From NCBI GenBank assembly GCA_037577475.1, contig CM075204.1:7006355-7070354 (forward strand): a stretch of 64,000 nt of DNA, written 5' to 3'. Positions 1 to 12,800 of the stretch are shown piece by piece (position 1 is the first letter of the stretch; the number at the start of each line of letters is the position of its first letter). The notes beneath the pieces were generated by a model, which had not been told where the DNA came from, made no database searches, and saw only the letters and a list, made by a program, of their open reading frames with translations. A program made the position numbers and the translations under genes. The DNA is from Chaunax sp. Z400 (lineage: Eukaryota; Chordata; Actinopteri; Lophiiformes; Chaunacidae).

Positions 1-740
1 ATGAGTGAGATTACAACAGGAAGAGGCACAGGTGAACAGAAGCGACAGACTTAAGAGAAAGCCTGTGTTGAAACATAGCGAATACAAGCTGTACCATATT
101 CTCTTCAGTGTGTGGTGTATACCAGGAGAATGGTACAGGCCTGAAACCTTACGCAGCAACAAGTGGTAAGGGGATCCACTGGCTCTGCTATGCTGTGCAG
201 GCATTTCACTGGTATTTTAGATCCACTTGTGCCCTTGGAGGTATTGTTCTGAGTGATCACATCCTATGAGGAAACATTTCTACCTGATTGGAGCATTTTC
301 ATCCAGGATGACAATGCCGCCCCCCCCCCCCCCCCCCATCCATAGGCCATGAGGGGGTCACTAAATGGTTTGATGGGTATGAAAAATGATGTGGGATCCA
401 CATCCACCGTATCTCAACCCAATCGATCACCGATCAGAACTTCAAATGAGGTCATACCTTTTGTAAGAACAGCGCTCCTTTTGAGTTCAAATCCTTATAG
501 CCTCGAATCAATGCAAAGGAGCTCTGACACTGTTTCTGGTGACACATGGCGACCCAACACCTTCCCAGGGCGCTTTATGGTGGCTTTTGATTTATTTATA
601 GGGCTATATATTTGCACCAAACATCACGGTAAATATCACGGCAAATTATAGGCTAAGCGCGCCATTCAGGAGATAGACTATGAGTCATAGCCTGTGCTTT
701 ACTTTTCACATTAACTGGCCAAAGCCCCAGCTGAGCCCAC
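1..740. other. Presumed bicd1 intron 1, no gene seen
   Basis: This stretch lies downstream of the bicd1 exon 1 donor on the minus strand, so it should be the start of bicd1 intron 1. I see no convincing exon. The only distinct feature is a run of 18 C at 320-337. The open frame at 349-651 has no recognisable family and is probably chance. Confidence 0.5.
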
Positions 741-959
741 CTCCTGCAGTTGCTCCAGCTCCAGCCTCAATGCCTCCAGTTCGCCTTCAAGCTCGGCGTA
801 CTGCTGCTTCAGGCTCTGGTTCTCCTCCAGGACGACCAGTCCGCACTCCGCCGCCCGAATCTTCTCGCGGTTCGCCTCCGCCAGCTCCCGGCTCAGGCGC
901 TCCACCTCCAAACGACACTGCTCCACCGTGTCCTCGCATCCTGCTCCGCCAGCAGCCAT
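741..959 (-). CDS. bicd1: BICD1 dynein adaptor, first coding exon (partial gene)
   Basis: The minus-strand exon encodes 73 residues from an ATG at 959-957, with G at -3 and G at +4. It ends in phase 0 at 741 before the donor GTGGGC (740-735). The peptide is a glutamate/leucine-rich coiled-coil start containing VERLSRELAEANREKI and GLVVLEENQSLKQQYAELE. From memory this matches the vertebrate BICD1 amino terminus (ERLTKEL, EKIQAAEYGLVVLEE, LKQQYDELE) better than BICD2. The human first exon also ends right after the LEQLKE-type motif, as here. BICD proteins link dynein/dynactin to Rab6 vesicles and other cargo; this segment begins the first dynein-binding coiled coil. The remaining exons lie left of position 1. 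Reading through the donor soon reaches a stop, which supports splicing. The call of bicd1 rather than another BICD paralogue rests on this exon alone. Confidence 0.88.
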
Positions 960-1130
960 CGCCCCTCAACACCTCCCTCTCTGCCCTATCCTCCCTGCGT
1001 CGGATGAGCCGAGAGCCCCGCCAGAGGGAGAAACAGCTGAGGTAGGCAACAAAACCCCGCCGCCTCTCCTCCTCCTCCTCCTCCTCCTTCTCCGAAGAAG
1101 AATCACACCAATGCTTCAAATCTCATGCAA
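960..1130 (-). promoter_or_regulatory. bicd1: bicd1 5' UTR/promoter side, CpG-rich with GGA repeat
   Basis: The DNA from about 780 to 1040 is CpG-dense, unlike the AT-rich surroundings, as expected for the first exon of a widely expressed vertebrate gene. A (TCC)n run at about 1065-1093 reads as GGA repeats on the bicd1 strand and probably lies in the 5' UTR. No TATA box or start site can be assigned from sequence alone. Confidence 0.45.
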
Positions 1131-1558
1131 AAAAGAACAATGAACATCCATCAAAATCCACAAAGCACGTAATCATCACCATCATCCTCTGCCATGTGAT
1201 GTCCGAAATGATGCAGCTTCTCTTCCGCTGCCCGCACCCCTTTCCCCTCCCTCTGCTCTGTTTTTCTGCTTATTCACCGGCATCAAGACGCCATCTCTGC
1301 CTGTAGCCGTGAAGCAAGGCACCCTCCCCTCTCTCCGTCATCCTGCTGCAGGCTCCTCGGTGAGGAGCAGCCTACAGCTCTGCCTCGCATAATTAAAGAG
1401 GATATCGAGAGCTGTATGCGCCCTCTGCAGATCAGACTCATGTCAACTAGAGTTGTTTTTTTTCTAGGTTTGTCATCACTTCACACATCGTTTATTTACC
1501 CATTATATGTTTCCAAGTTTGTAGCATTTAATAATGCATATATATATATATATATATG

Positions 1559-2338
1559 CAGTACCAGTCAAAAATTTGGACACAGTTTCCCATTCAAGTG
1601 GATGGGAAGGTATATATATATATATATATAGCATATCAGGATGCTGATTGAACAACATGATTATTATGATGATGATGATGATGATGATTGCACAGGTGTG
1701 TGTTGGTCTGGTCAAAATAAAAGGCCACTCTAAAATGTACAGTTTTATCACACAACACAATGACACATGCTTGACAGCAGGAATGTCCACCAGAGCTGTC
1801 GTCTGTGAACTGAAAGTTCATTTCTCTACCATAAACTGTCTTCAACGTCGTTTCAAAGACTTTGGCGGTACATCCTATCGGCCTCACAGCTGCAGGCCAC
1901 ATTAAACCACGCCAGCCCAGCACCACCACATCTGGCTTCTCCGCCTGTGAGATCACCTGAGACCAGCCACCCAGACAGCTGAGGCAACAGTTAGTTTGCA
2001 TAACCAAAGTCAGAAACCAGTCAGAACCATCTCAGGGTGGGCAAATGCTCATCTTCGACGATGGCGTCTGGCATGTTGGAGAAGAATTCTCTTCTCAGAT
2101 GAATTACAGTGTGCACTGCACCAGGCAGATAGCAGACGTATGGCCTCGTCTGGCCTAGGAGTTTGCTAGTGTCAATGGTGTGAATAGAGTGGCCCACGGA
2201 GGCAGTGGGGAATGCACAGAGGTAATGTGACGAGATCCTGAGGCCCATTATCGTTACATTCATCCACCACCACCACCACCTCATGACCCTTGAAGCTGAA
2301 AACGTGGCCTGCTTCATTCTCACCAGACATGTCACATG
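1559..2338 (+). mobile_element. Degenerate Tc1-like transposon
   Basis: The element begins with CAGTACCAGTCAAAAATTTG, a terminal motif common in fish Tc1 elements, between two TA runs (1538-1556 and 1611-1630). The region beginning GCATATCAGGATGCTGATTG follows, then a broken transposase. Recognisable pieces are MSTRAVVCELKVHFSTI with a helix-turn-helix start (1780-1905), WANAHLRRWRLACWRRILF followed by the first catalytic Asp as SDE (about 2037-2100), and DEILRPIIVTF (about 2230). Frameshifts and stops separate them. The body ends at the GATA microsatellite. It is inactive. Confidence 0.8.
1665..1688. repeat. (GAT)n microsatellite inside Tc1 remnant
   Basis: A run of ATGATG repeats interrupts the Tc1 subterminal region between the words CATGATTATT and GCACAGGTGTG, which are adjacent in the family consensus as I know it. 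Confidence 0.7.
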
Positions 2339-2368
2339 ATTGATAGATAGATAGATAGATAGATAGAT
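2339..2368. repeat. (GATA)n microsatellite
   Basis: About seven GATA units follow the Tc1 remnant directly and may have grown at its broken 3' end. Confidence 0.9.
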
Positions 2369-3865
2369 GTTTTTTAGTCAAAGGTAGCTTTAAACAGGTA
2401 CACTGCCTTAACAATGCTTTAATACGCTTTTCACAAGTTAGTAGAGCATTAATATCATGTAAAAAGATTTATGATTTTAAAATCACCATGTTTAAACACC
2501 TAATCAAAAATGTATAACCAATTAATCCCTGAAAATGTAATTACACATACTTATTTAGGCTGGCTAAGTTAGTAACTTTTTGTAATCTGATCACATATCT
2601 TGATTATATGCAATCTTTTAATACCCAGCCCTGAATGACACCATACCTAATGATATCCTAATATTCTGTCAGTGGGAGGCTCGACAGTTATATCTTTTAT
2701 AAATATTTTATTATCACTTTATTATTCTTATCTATTTTATTTTATTATTATATGTCAGGGGTTCTGGCTTTTGGGGTTCACATGTGCTGCTGCTACTATG
2801 CCGAGAGACACATCTACTCTGGGGTTCTTGCTCTTTTAGGTTCATTGGTTTTCATAAGTTGTATATGTTATATTGTATAATTCATTACATTTTTTTGTGT
2901 TTTTTATTACATTGTTAAGTACTTTTTATTGCAAATTTGCACGGAAGAGGCTTTATAAATGAAGTATTATTATTATTATCACCACAGTGATATACAATTT
3001 GCTGTGAAATGTTTGTCATATCCGTGGAAACAATATTTCACAATATGATTAGGATACTGTATACTGTGCTGATAACAGAAAATAATATTTGCTCAGCATT
3101 TTGGGAGAAATTTTTGGATCTCAGCTGTGAGAAAACAATTATGTTATTCATCTTAATTACAGGAGTAGAGGACAAATGCAGTGTAAAATGAATACTGAAT
3201 GTATCCTGCTGGTATGAGTCAGGCGTGAGGAACGGTATCGATGTCCTGTGGGGGGCAGCAGTTCACCTCGGAGGCATTTATCTTACCCACGAAGCATTTG
3301 AGGAAGTCGTTGTAAGCCTTCACAATAAAAGGGACAAAATTAATAATATTTTGATTTGGTTTATATTGCATTCAATTCCTTCGAATTAAACTGTATTCGG
3401 TAATCATTTTATTCATATCATTATTTATTTTGTTTTGGACACTTAGAACCCCCCACGGTCATTCAATAGTCAGTTTGAAGAGGTGCCGCTTTTTTGTAAA
3501 ACATCACACCGGAAGTATTATCTCTGATGTGGCGAGCGGAACACCGGCTATATTATCTCTGTGGTAGTTACATCGTGTTGCACGTTGCTAGTTAGTTGCA
3601 ATGTTGTAGCTATTAGCACGATAGCCATTCCTTCGCTGGGGGGAGACCTGCCGTTTAGTTTTCCAAACCTACGTAGTTAATTTTCACTCGTTTCAGGTTC
3701 AGTCCACCCAACAGCTGGCCAGCAGAAATTACCCAACTAAATACTAGCTGGCGTGTTGTCTTGTCTTTGTTTTAACCCATAAACTTACCCAGCCAGCTAG
3801 CTAGCCGCTAGCGTTCTCCTGTTTCCTCCCACACTACGAACCGTCTCCTGCCCGGCTGAAGGACC
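2369..3865. other. bicd1-strap intergenic and strap upstream region
   Basis: This is AT-rich DNA with no recognised gene. The strap 5' UTR and promoter must lie at the right end (about 3530-3865), where GC content rises and the GCTAGC-type words CAGCCAGCTAGCTAGCCGC occur. No TATA box is evident. A 34-codon minus-strand frame ending in TGA near 3200-3300 is discussed under findings. Confidence 0.5.
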
Positions 3866-6800
3866 ATGGCGATGAGACAGACTCCGCTCACCTGCTCCGG
3901 TCACACACGGCCTGTGGTGGACCTTGCCTTTAGTGGAATCACTCCTTATGGCTACTTTCTCATCAGCGCCTGCAAGGGTGAGAACTATGGGCGGAATATG
4001 AAGCATACAACGTAACCTTGATGTTTAGCAAAAGTTGAAGTTAATATCAGCCAGGTTATATGTTAGAAGTAGTTTCAAGACGTAAATCCAGGCTGTTGAG
4101 TGAATACTCCACTTCGCCTCCTGACTGCTTCGTAAAGGAAATGTTCTTGCCTGAAGGCTTTATAGTTATGTACACTGCTATAGAATTATATTGACCACAG
4201 TAAATGTGTATGATCCTAATCTCTTTAAAACTGATCCTCTGAAAATTTATTTTACAATCCAAAATTGTGTGTTTTAATACAAGGCAATAAGACACCTGTA
4301 TCCACAGGTTGTGTGGCAGCTGGTTCAGTGCCTTAAGATATAACCTGTGCATCCTTACTCCTCTTTTGTCAGATGGCAAGCCCATGTTGCGCCAGGGAGA
4401 CACAGGGGACTGGATAGGAACGTTTCTGGGTCACAAAGGCGCTGTCTGGGGAGCTACTCTGAACACAGACGCCACCAAGGCAGCCACTGCTGCAGCTGAC
4501 TTCACAGCGTGAGTGGAGACTCCTGCATGCAGCAGCTGTGTGTCTTGAAACAAGTCTAAAATAATTGTGGATACATCTTAACTTCAAACAAGTTTATTGG
4601 TATAAGTGTTTCACGACGTTATTGCCAAAGCTTGATTACTAAAAATACAATATTTCCAAATAATTTGCTCATTAGCGACAGTTGCACTGTCACCCGCAAT
4701 TCCAATTTCACAACCATAAGCAAAGCACGCGTGGCACTGAATGAGATTACACCAATCTACACCAGCCGGAACATCTACAAGCCTAAAACACTGGCACAAG
4801 TAGGTCTATATTAAACAGGAGAGGATGCCCACAGTCGGTGCATTTACAGGACAGATGTAATAGAATCTCTCTCTCTGTCTGTGTACATCATGTATGATGT
4901 GAGGGGTAGAGCGAGGGGAGCTTGTCCTCTAGATAATTGATTGTAGATGATGTCACTCTCTGACAAATAATAAAAAAAATAAACATAAGATCTTTATGTT
5001 TCTCACTAAGGCTGGCCGATATGACTTTGAAATAAAACCACAATGATTTCAAACTTTTACCATGATTACAATCAGTGAAAGATTACTTTACGTTTTTATT
5101 TTTTTACAGTGCTGTTACCCCCCCTCACCAACATTTGTAATCAATTAAACATCAGATTTAAACAAAGCTGATTCGTTCCCGTTGACACTGAGAGTTTAAG
5201 TGACTCACACACACTGGATGTGTATTGTCTCAGAATCCTTCCTGCATCTGGTTTGAGTTGATGTCAACAGTGAACACAGCAGCAGCATAGCCAGACTGAA
5301 TGAGGAGCATCAGAGAGAGAGAGAGTGAGTTTGGTGCTGTGCATATTGTTGGCTCGATTCTTGCGCATGTGTCATCCGTGTTACTTTGCACGCACCTTCG
5401 TTTTTGTTGTTTGGCTAACAGACAAACCAATACCGGCACAAACATTACCTCGGCAGAGGTGGAAATCCTCGACCAAAGCCTGCTTTCAAAAACATTGTAT
5501 GCATTGATCATTTTTATTAAATCACTGTACTTCCAATAAATATTGTTTATTAAAAGATGACTTCTGTGCTTTTCAGAAAGGTGTGGGATGCAGTGAGTGG
5601 AGATGAGGTCCTCACACTGGCACACAAACACATAGTCAAAACTGTCAACTTTACTCAGGTCAGTGCACTGTGTGAATTTAAAGTGTCCAAATAACATGCA
5701 TATGATTGTGTATATTTGTGATGTGTGTATGTATATACAGTATATTGTGTGTGTATCTGTGTATATACAGTGGTGTTAAAAAGTATTGGACTCACTCCTG
5801 GTTTCTTGTATCATCTATCTCATACTGAACTGTGTCGAATGTTCAAACAAAATTTAACATTAAACAAAGTCATCCTGAGAAAACACAAAATGCAAGTTTT
5901 AAATGATACGTTCATTCAATAAGACAAAAAGATTAAGTCACCAGCATGAAAAGGCATTTGCTCAACTTTTTGATCAACTTTACTGCAACAACTACAACCG
6001 AAAGCTTCTGATAACTGGAGATCAGTGTCCGACATCTCTAGCATCCTACTCCTCTTTACAGAACTGCTCTAATGCGGCCACACTGGAGGGTTTGTGAGCA
6101 TGAACTGATCTTTTCAGGGTCCCACCACAGCATCTCAATGAGGTTCAGGTCCAGACTTTGACGAGGCCACTCCTAAACGTTAATTTGATTCCTTTTGAGC
6201 CAGAGGTGGACTTACTCTCATGCTTGGGATCATTGTCTTGCTGCGTTGCTCAGTTGCACTTGAGCTTCAACTCACATGGACCGATGACCTGACATTCCCC
6301 TTCAAAGAGTTCATGTTTCCCTCACTTATGGCAAGTCATCATGGTCCTGACACATCAAGCTGTTTTAGTGGAATGCTGTGTTTGGTTTCTGCCAGATATA
6401 ACAGGTCCCCAGTCTTCCAAACAGTTCAGCTTTTGAGTCATCAGTCCATTGGATATTCTCCTAAAAGCTCTATGAGGGTCATCAAGGTGTGTTGTGGTAA
6501 AATTCCAACAAGCTGTAATGTTCTTCTGTGTTAGCAGTGGCTTTAGCCTTACCACTCTACTATAGGTGCAATTTTTACTCGGTGTCTTTTAGGGGTTTGG
6601 CAAAAAATTCTTCTTGGACGCATCTTGATTTGGAAATGAACGATTATGAATCACTGACGGGAAGAAAAGGGCAGAACTTAACTGCAAGGGCAGTACAGCC
6701 CAGACACTCTACTGGCTTGCACAAAACAGAAACGTGTTGTGAAGATGGCTGAGCGTGGGATCCGACCACCGGTGTGGAAGCATCCGGGAAGTTGAAGGTA

Positions 6801-9800
6801 AAAAGCATAAATGGTAAATGGACTGCACTTATATAGTGCTTTTCTAGTCTGACCACTCAAAGCGCTTTACAACAGCAGCCAGCATTCATCCATTCACACC
6901 AACATTCACAGTGGTGGCATTCGTACCATGCAAGGAGCCACCTGCTCATTAGGAGCAGTAACCATTCACACAATCACTCACACACCAATGAAACAGCCAT
7001 TGGGAACAATTTGGGGTTCGGTATCTTGCCCAAGGACACTTCGACATGTAGACTGCAGGGGCTGGGGATCGAACCACCGACCTCCTGATAAAGTGGACAA
7101 CCGCTCTACCACTGAGTCACAGCTGAGGATAGGAGCCGCATGATATGCAAGGTGTGTCTAACTAAACTGCAATATTTTGGGAACACGACAAACCACACAT
7201 CTCATGTTTCCACCTGGAGCTGGAGGAACAATAACTGAATGAACTTCCTGCCAACCAGAGAACAATCGAGCAAGTAATAACATTATGTTTCAACCTAACT
7301 CGGAAAGAGGGAAACGAATCACAAACTCCATCTTAATATTAATTGCCAAGGATTTACGTCGGTACTCGGTCATTGAAAACGAGGGCTTTCGCGCTATGTT
7401 GCACGCTTTTGAGCAGATGCCATGCACCATCTCAACGGTTTTCTACCGACACAGCGAGACCAGAAGTGAAGTCTTGGAATCACTGAAGAAAGCGGGTCGG
7501 ACAGCTGCACCATGTGATGTGTGGACATCCCCTAATCATGAAATTCTGTGTCACTTTATCACCAATGACTGACAGCTGTTATCTCGTGTGCTTCAAACAA
7601 GAGCAGTGAGTGAGAGGCGAACAGATGCACATGTGGCTGAGCTGATGCACAACGTAGCAGGAGAAGGGATCACCAACAAAGGTTTAGTTTTACTTACTGA
7701 TATGCTGAAGTCTGTTCGTTTATTACGGGATGCTGCTACAGACGCACTTGTTTCTTTTCCAGCTGTTTAGTAGAAGAAAGTGGAAATAGTTTCATCTTTC
7801 TGTTTATTATAATTATGAATCTTTACAAATACACTTTGTATTAACAGTAGAAAGTAGTCACAGAGTGAGCAAGTAAGTCATGTATTGAAAAAAGTTTCCA
7901 TGATGCATCAATAATTATTTTATTTATATATACAGTATAAAATTATCGATTTATCATTGAATCATAGGTCGGTCCAATGCTTTTTCACAGCACTGTAATT
8001 TTTCCCCCCACATAAATAGGAAAGTGTGTCCAAACAATTGACTGGTACTGTATATATAAAATAATATATAAGTATTTATTAGTTTGTTGATGTATAGTAA
8101 ATTTCTGGTTCTTCTCAGGACAGCAACTTTCTTCTCACTGGAGGAAACGATAAGCTGCTGCGCATCTATGATCTCAGCAACCCTGAGGCAGGTAAGTCCA
8201 AGAGCAGACTCGCTCCTTCAAAGATAAACACAAGTGCAAGAAGACATAGGGCTCTATCTAATGCTTGGCCCCAAGCACAGGGCCATTGTCATGGCTATTT
8301 TCATCCAGCGACCAGGATTTATTAGCAGCAAATGTACTTATGGTCGTCTGTGCAGCCATGGGAATGCTGGCCTTAAAATGAGGTTTGGTTAGGTGCATTT
8401 TGGACGTTGTTATCTGAGGTAGAGGAACCTGGCTTCACATCGCTTTTTACATACTAGTAATGCATGGAGACATAAATGTTTAATGAGGTTAAGCCGTTGT
8501 GCCTTCAGTGTAAATGGCACAGACACTGGAGAAACAGTTTCTGCTGCTGGTGGATCACTGGTTAATGGTAATAATATTTTCCTCATTAATGATTTATTAT
8601 GTCACCAATCTACTTCCTGTCCACTATTAATGAGAACGTTGTTTGTTTGTTTTTAAATGACTCCATCATGTGCATCTATTGCACACACAATGATGCACAG
8701 CGGCTCTCATTTTCTCACTTAAATATGGCTGCATTTGCAGTCAAATGGAGTTGCTGATTGGACAGATGATGTGGAGACAGAGGGTCAACCGGCCAAGGAC
8801 CACATACAGTCATGGACAAACGTATTGGGACACCTGGCCCGTAACGCCTACAGGAACTTCAATGACATCCCATTCTAAATTCAGAAGCATTCATTTGAAG
8901 TTGGCTGAGTTGCTCTTGTCCCTAAATGCTTCCACTTTTTCAACCACTCACAGCTGACCGTGGAATATCTAGCAGGGAAGAAATGTCACAAACTGACCAA
9001 TAGCAAAGGTGGCATCCTATGACAGAGCCACGCTTGAATTCACTGAGCTCTTCAGAACGACCCGTTCTTACACTCATGTTTGGAAATGCAGACTGCATGG
9101 CTAGGTGCTTGATTTTATTCACCTGTGGCAGTGAGTCTGAATGAAACACCTCAATTCAATGATTAAGTGATGTGTCCTAATTGTCCTAATTGCTATTCCT
9201 CAGCAAAGACAAGCGGTGCTGTTTAAATAGCAAGGTGCCATGTGCAGGCACACCGGGTTAGTACACCAAAAACCCACATTTGAATTATTAAGGGACTATA
9301 TAAACCCCTCTGTGCTTTTCTCCTTACTTTATGCCCAGATTGTCATGACATGCCCTACGTTCATTTGCACCAAGGACTTTAACAATGTGCTTTAGATTGC
9401 TTGAATATGGCCTTTAATTTTATGTGATTGGGTTATTTCTGTTAAATAATGCTGGTTCAGTGCACCATTGTCCCCTACTGGTGATGGATTGGATTTAAAA
9501 TCAGGGCCAAGTGACAGTATTTGAATCACAGACAACTGCTGGGCGGTCCCTGGTCCCTGATCCCTGGTCCCTGGTCCCTGGTCCCTGGTCCCTGCAGTCT
9601 GCATTTCCAAGTGTCCTTGACCAAGATACTGAATGCCAGTTTGCTCCCAATGACTGTTCCATTGGTTATTGCTCCTGAGGAGCAGATGGCCCTTTGCATG
9701 GTAGCCTCTACCACCACTGTATGAATGTTTGTGTGAATAATAGCTTCTGTTGTTACTTTGAATGGTCACTGAGACTAGAAAGATGTTATATAAGTACTGT

Positions 9801-12800
9801 CTATAAAAAAGAAGAGGCTTTAAGTTACCTCTGTAAAGTTTTGACATTTGTGTTGCATCATTTTTGTGTTCCTATATAACCAGCTGTCTCGTCTTTGTGT
9901 CCTTAAGCACCTCAGGAGATTGCAGGTCACACCTCAGCCATTAAAAAAGCCTTGTGGTGTAGCAACGATAAGCAGATCCTCTCTGCTTCTGAGGACAAAA
10001 CCATACGGTCAGTGACGGGACGTCTCATGGTTTTCATTTGTGTGGTGGTGCCCAGAATTAAAGTTAACTCATCATCTTGACTGTGACTCTGCTCTGTGCT
10101 GTCACCGGAGACAGTCAGCTGACCTTTTACTTATTTTGTGTGTGTGTGTGTGTCTCCAGGCTTTGGGACAGGAGCTCCATGGAAGAAGTGAAGACGCTGA
10201 CGTTTGATACTAGTGTGAGCAGCATGGAGTATGTGGCTGATGGGCATATTCTTGTGATCACTTATGGGAGGACCATCGCATTCTACAACGCTCTGAGGTT
10301 CACTGCCCTCTCCTTATATACATACTGGAAATTAGCATGTCCACAGTAATCAAATTTGATTTTTTTTCCACAGTATATATTTCAGATCCATATCAGAATA
10401 GTTAAATCTCTCATCTCCTTTTTTCATGCAAACAACATGTATAGCCTAAGAGGAGTATGGCTGACTGAATTAGACTTCTTGTCGTCTTAACATCTCTTAA
10501 CATTCAGTCAAGACTATTATGGTAAACAACATTAGTGTTTTGAAATGTAAATCTCGTTGCATGGTCGTGTTCTCAAACGTGACATCTCAAAACCTTGGTT
10601 GACTAAGATAATGATTTTATAGCTCTTTAGTTGAACTTAAACCGAGGCTTATCATTAATATTATTTTGTAATGTTCCAGCTTGGACTTGATCAAGAGCGT
10701 GGAGGCCCCGGCTCCCATTAATTCAGCTTCCCTCCACCCAGAGAAGGACTTCTTTGTTGCTGGTGGAGATGACTTCAAGCTCTACAAATTTGACTACAGC
10801 ACAAAGGAAGAACTAGGTGAGAAGGGAACAAGACTCCTGATCATTTTAGGTTCATTTTACTCTTGATCAGTGTTAGCTTTTAAAGCAGTGACTCCGATTT
10901 TAGGACAATAACCAGCTTTTGGTCTGTAATGGTAGTTTATTTTCACATTTTTAAGAAACATACCCGTACAGTACAGCTCAAAAAAGCCAAATCCTAAAGA
11001 ATCTTGAAAACATACATTTCGCATTTTATTTCCTCTGCCTAGCAGGTTATGTTTTCCCCTGAGTCAGTCAGTCAGTCAGTCAGTCGGTTGGTTGGTTGAT
11101 TGGCTGCCAGCAGGGTTAATCAAATATTACAGGATGGATTTCCACAAAACTTGGCGATGGGATGACATGGACCAGGAAAGAACCCATACAATTTTGGTGC
11201 AGATCCAGATAGAGGCGAATTCAAAGAATTTTTGTATATTCTTTAACATTACAGGTTAGGGCATTTTTTAACATTTGCCACAAAACTTTGTGATGGGGTT
11301 GGGGGGGGGGGCTGGGTCAGGCGAGTCTAACATTAGTAGGATTTCTTGACCTTGAGGGAGTTATGCGCTCTACTGACTGCCATTCTAGTTCATCATGTAA
11401 AAACATCAAACAAAAAAAAATGTGTGAAACTTAGGAAAACAGGCTGCATAAATATAAGCATTAAGGGGTTTCCTGTCAAAGTAGTTGCATGAAACTACAG
11501 CACAAAAGTCACATTTGTAACACTTTATCTAATGCTGTTTCTCTCCCTCCTGCCTGCAGAGTCATATAAGGGTCACTTTGGTCCAGTGCACTGTGTTCGC
11601 TTCAGTCCAGATGGTGAGCTGTATGCCAGTGGCTCTGAGGATGGCACGCTTCGACTGTGGCAGACAGCTGTGGGGAAAACCTATGGCCTGTGGAAATGTG
11701 TCCTTCCTGGTAACCGAGTTTATACGCTCATTTGTGTAGTCACTGCTGTTCATAGTTCTGTGATCCGGAACAAGCTATAAAGACTAACACAAATCGCAAA
11801 CTTAAGTAAATGGCTACCACCTATACCAATCACGGAAGGAGAGTCATCAGTTCGCCAAAGTAGTGCAGAAAGTACATATTGGTGATTAATTCTCTAGTTC
11901 ATTCAATGAACAGAAAGAAACAATGCAGGCATATACAGTATAAACAGTCATTTGGGGTCAAGCAAATTATGTTCAGGGGTTAGCTTTACACTTGGCTAGG
12001 TGTAAAAATTAGTCTTCATTACTGTGTAATAAATACGTTTAACATTGATGAGACACAGAGCATCAAGTTTTGCGCTTTATGACCCTTATAGCAGTCATGT
12101 TATTCATATCATCGGTGATGAGGACGAAAGACAACTTAGAGAAGAGGTGAGCGAAATGAGAAGGAAGCGAAAGCACAAACCCGATATTTCAAAGCATAAT
12201 TTCAAAATAAAACTCTCCAAAATAAATGTCTGAATGTGATAACATCACAGCATTACATAAATGAAACATTTTGTTTCATTCAGGACAATGGAGGGGGGAA
12301 ACCAAACTGTCTGTAAATGCAGTGTCTCAAATCGCCACAAAATACCGATTGAAAAATAGAGCAGCTGTACGGATGTTGGAGATAAAAACCCTTGACATCC
12401 TTGTCTTTGGCAACTGGTAAACGGGTTTGGCATCCTCTTACTTTCAGGATGCACCTCTTACCAAAGTACCTTAAATGGCATATGTTATGCTCTTACACAA
12501 CATGTAGTCTTCGTTAGAACAATCTTTTTTTCCTCTAAAAATATTGAAAGCAATGCCAGTAAACAATATGTCTGTTCATTTGAAAATGGTGTAATTACTC
12601 CAAAATCATCTCATCTCTCATCTTCCTGAAGGTTTGATTTGCTCTTTTGATCTATGGCCATTCCTGACTAGACCCTTATTTGTACCTGCATTAAGAGGAA
12701 ATCACAAAGCAGGTGCTGTCAATTTCAGTTGATTTGATATTTATAGATCACAGGTGCACAAGTTGCAATGGAATAAAAAATAAAAAAAACTCTGCTTAAG

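Larger units (their letters stand above)
5768..7995 (-). mobile_element. Tc1/mariner transposon with both ends, carrying nested insertions
   Basis: The left end CAGTGGTGTTAAAAAGTATT (from 5768) and the reverse complement of the right end, CAGTGCTGTGAAAAAGCATT (to 7995), match as terminal inverted repeats. Both are flanked by TA, the Tc1/mariner target. Reading on the minus strand, 6120-6600 contains a decayed transposase: a DLNLIEMLW motif near the DDE carboxyl end lies at about 6150, and the antisense of PVFQTVQLLSHQSIGYSP corresponds to the TDESKVELFG region. Stops and frameshifts are many. A SINE-like element (6812-7124) and a hAT copy (7138-7770) sit between the two ends, so this element was the older host. 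It lies in strap intron 3. Confidence 0.8.

Noticed and set aside
680..1119. Plus-strand proline-rich and minus-strand out-of-frame Arg/Gly-rich frames over the bicd1 exon
   Set aside because: They are shadows of the GC-rich bicd1 first exon; the BICD1-like frame explains the region.
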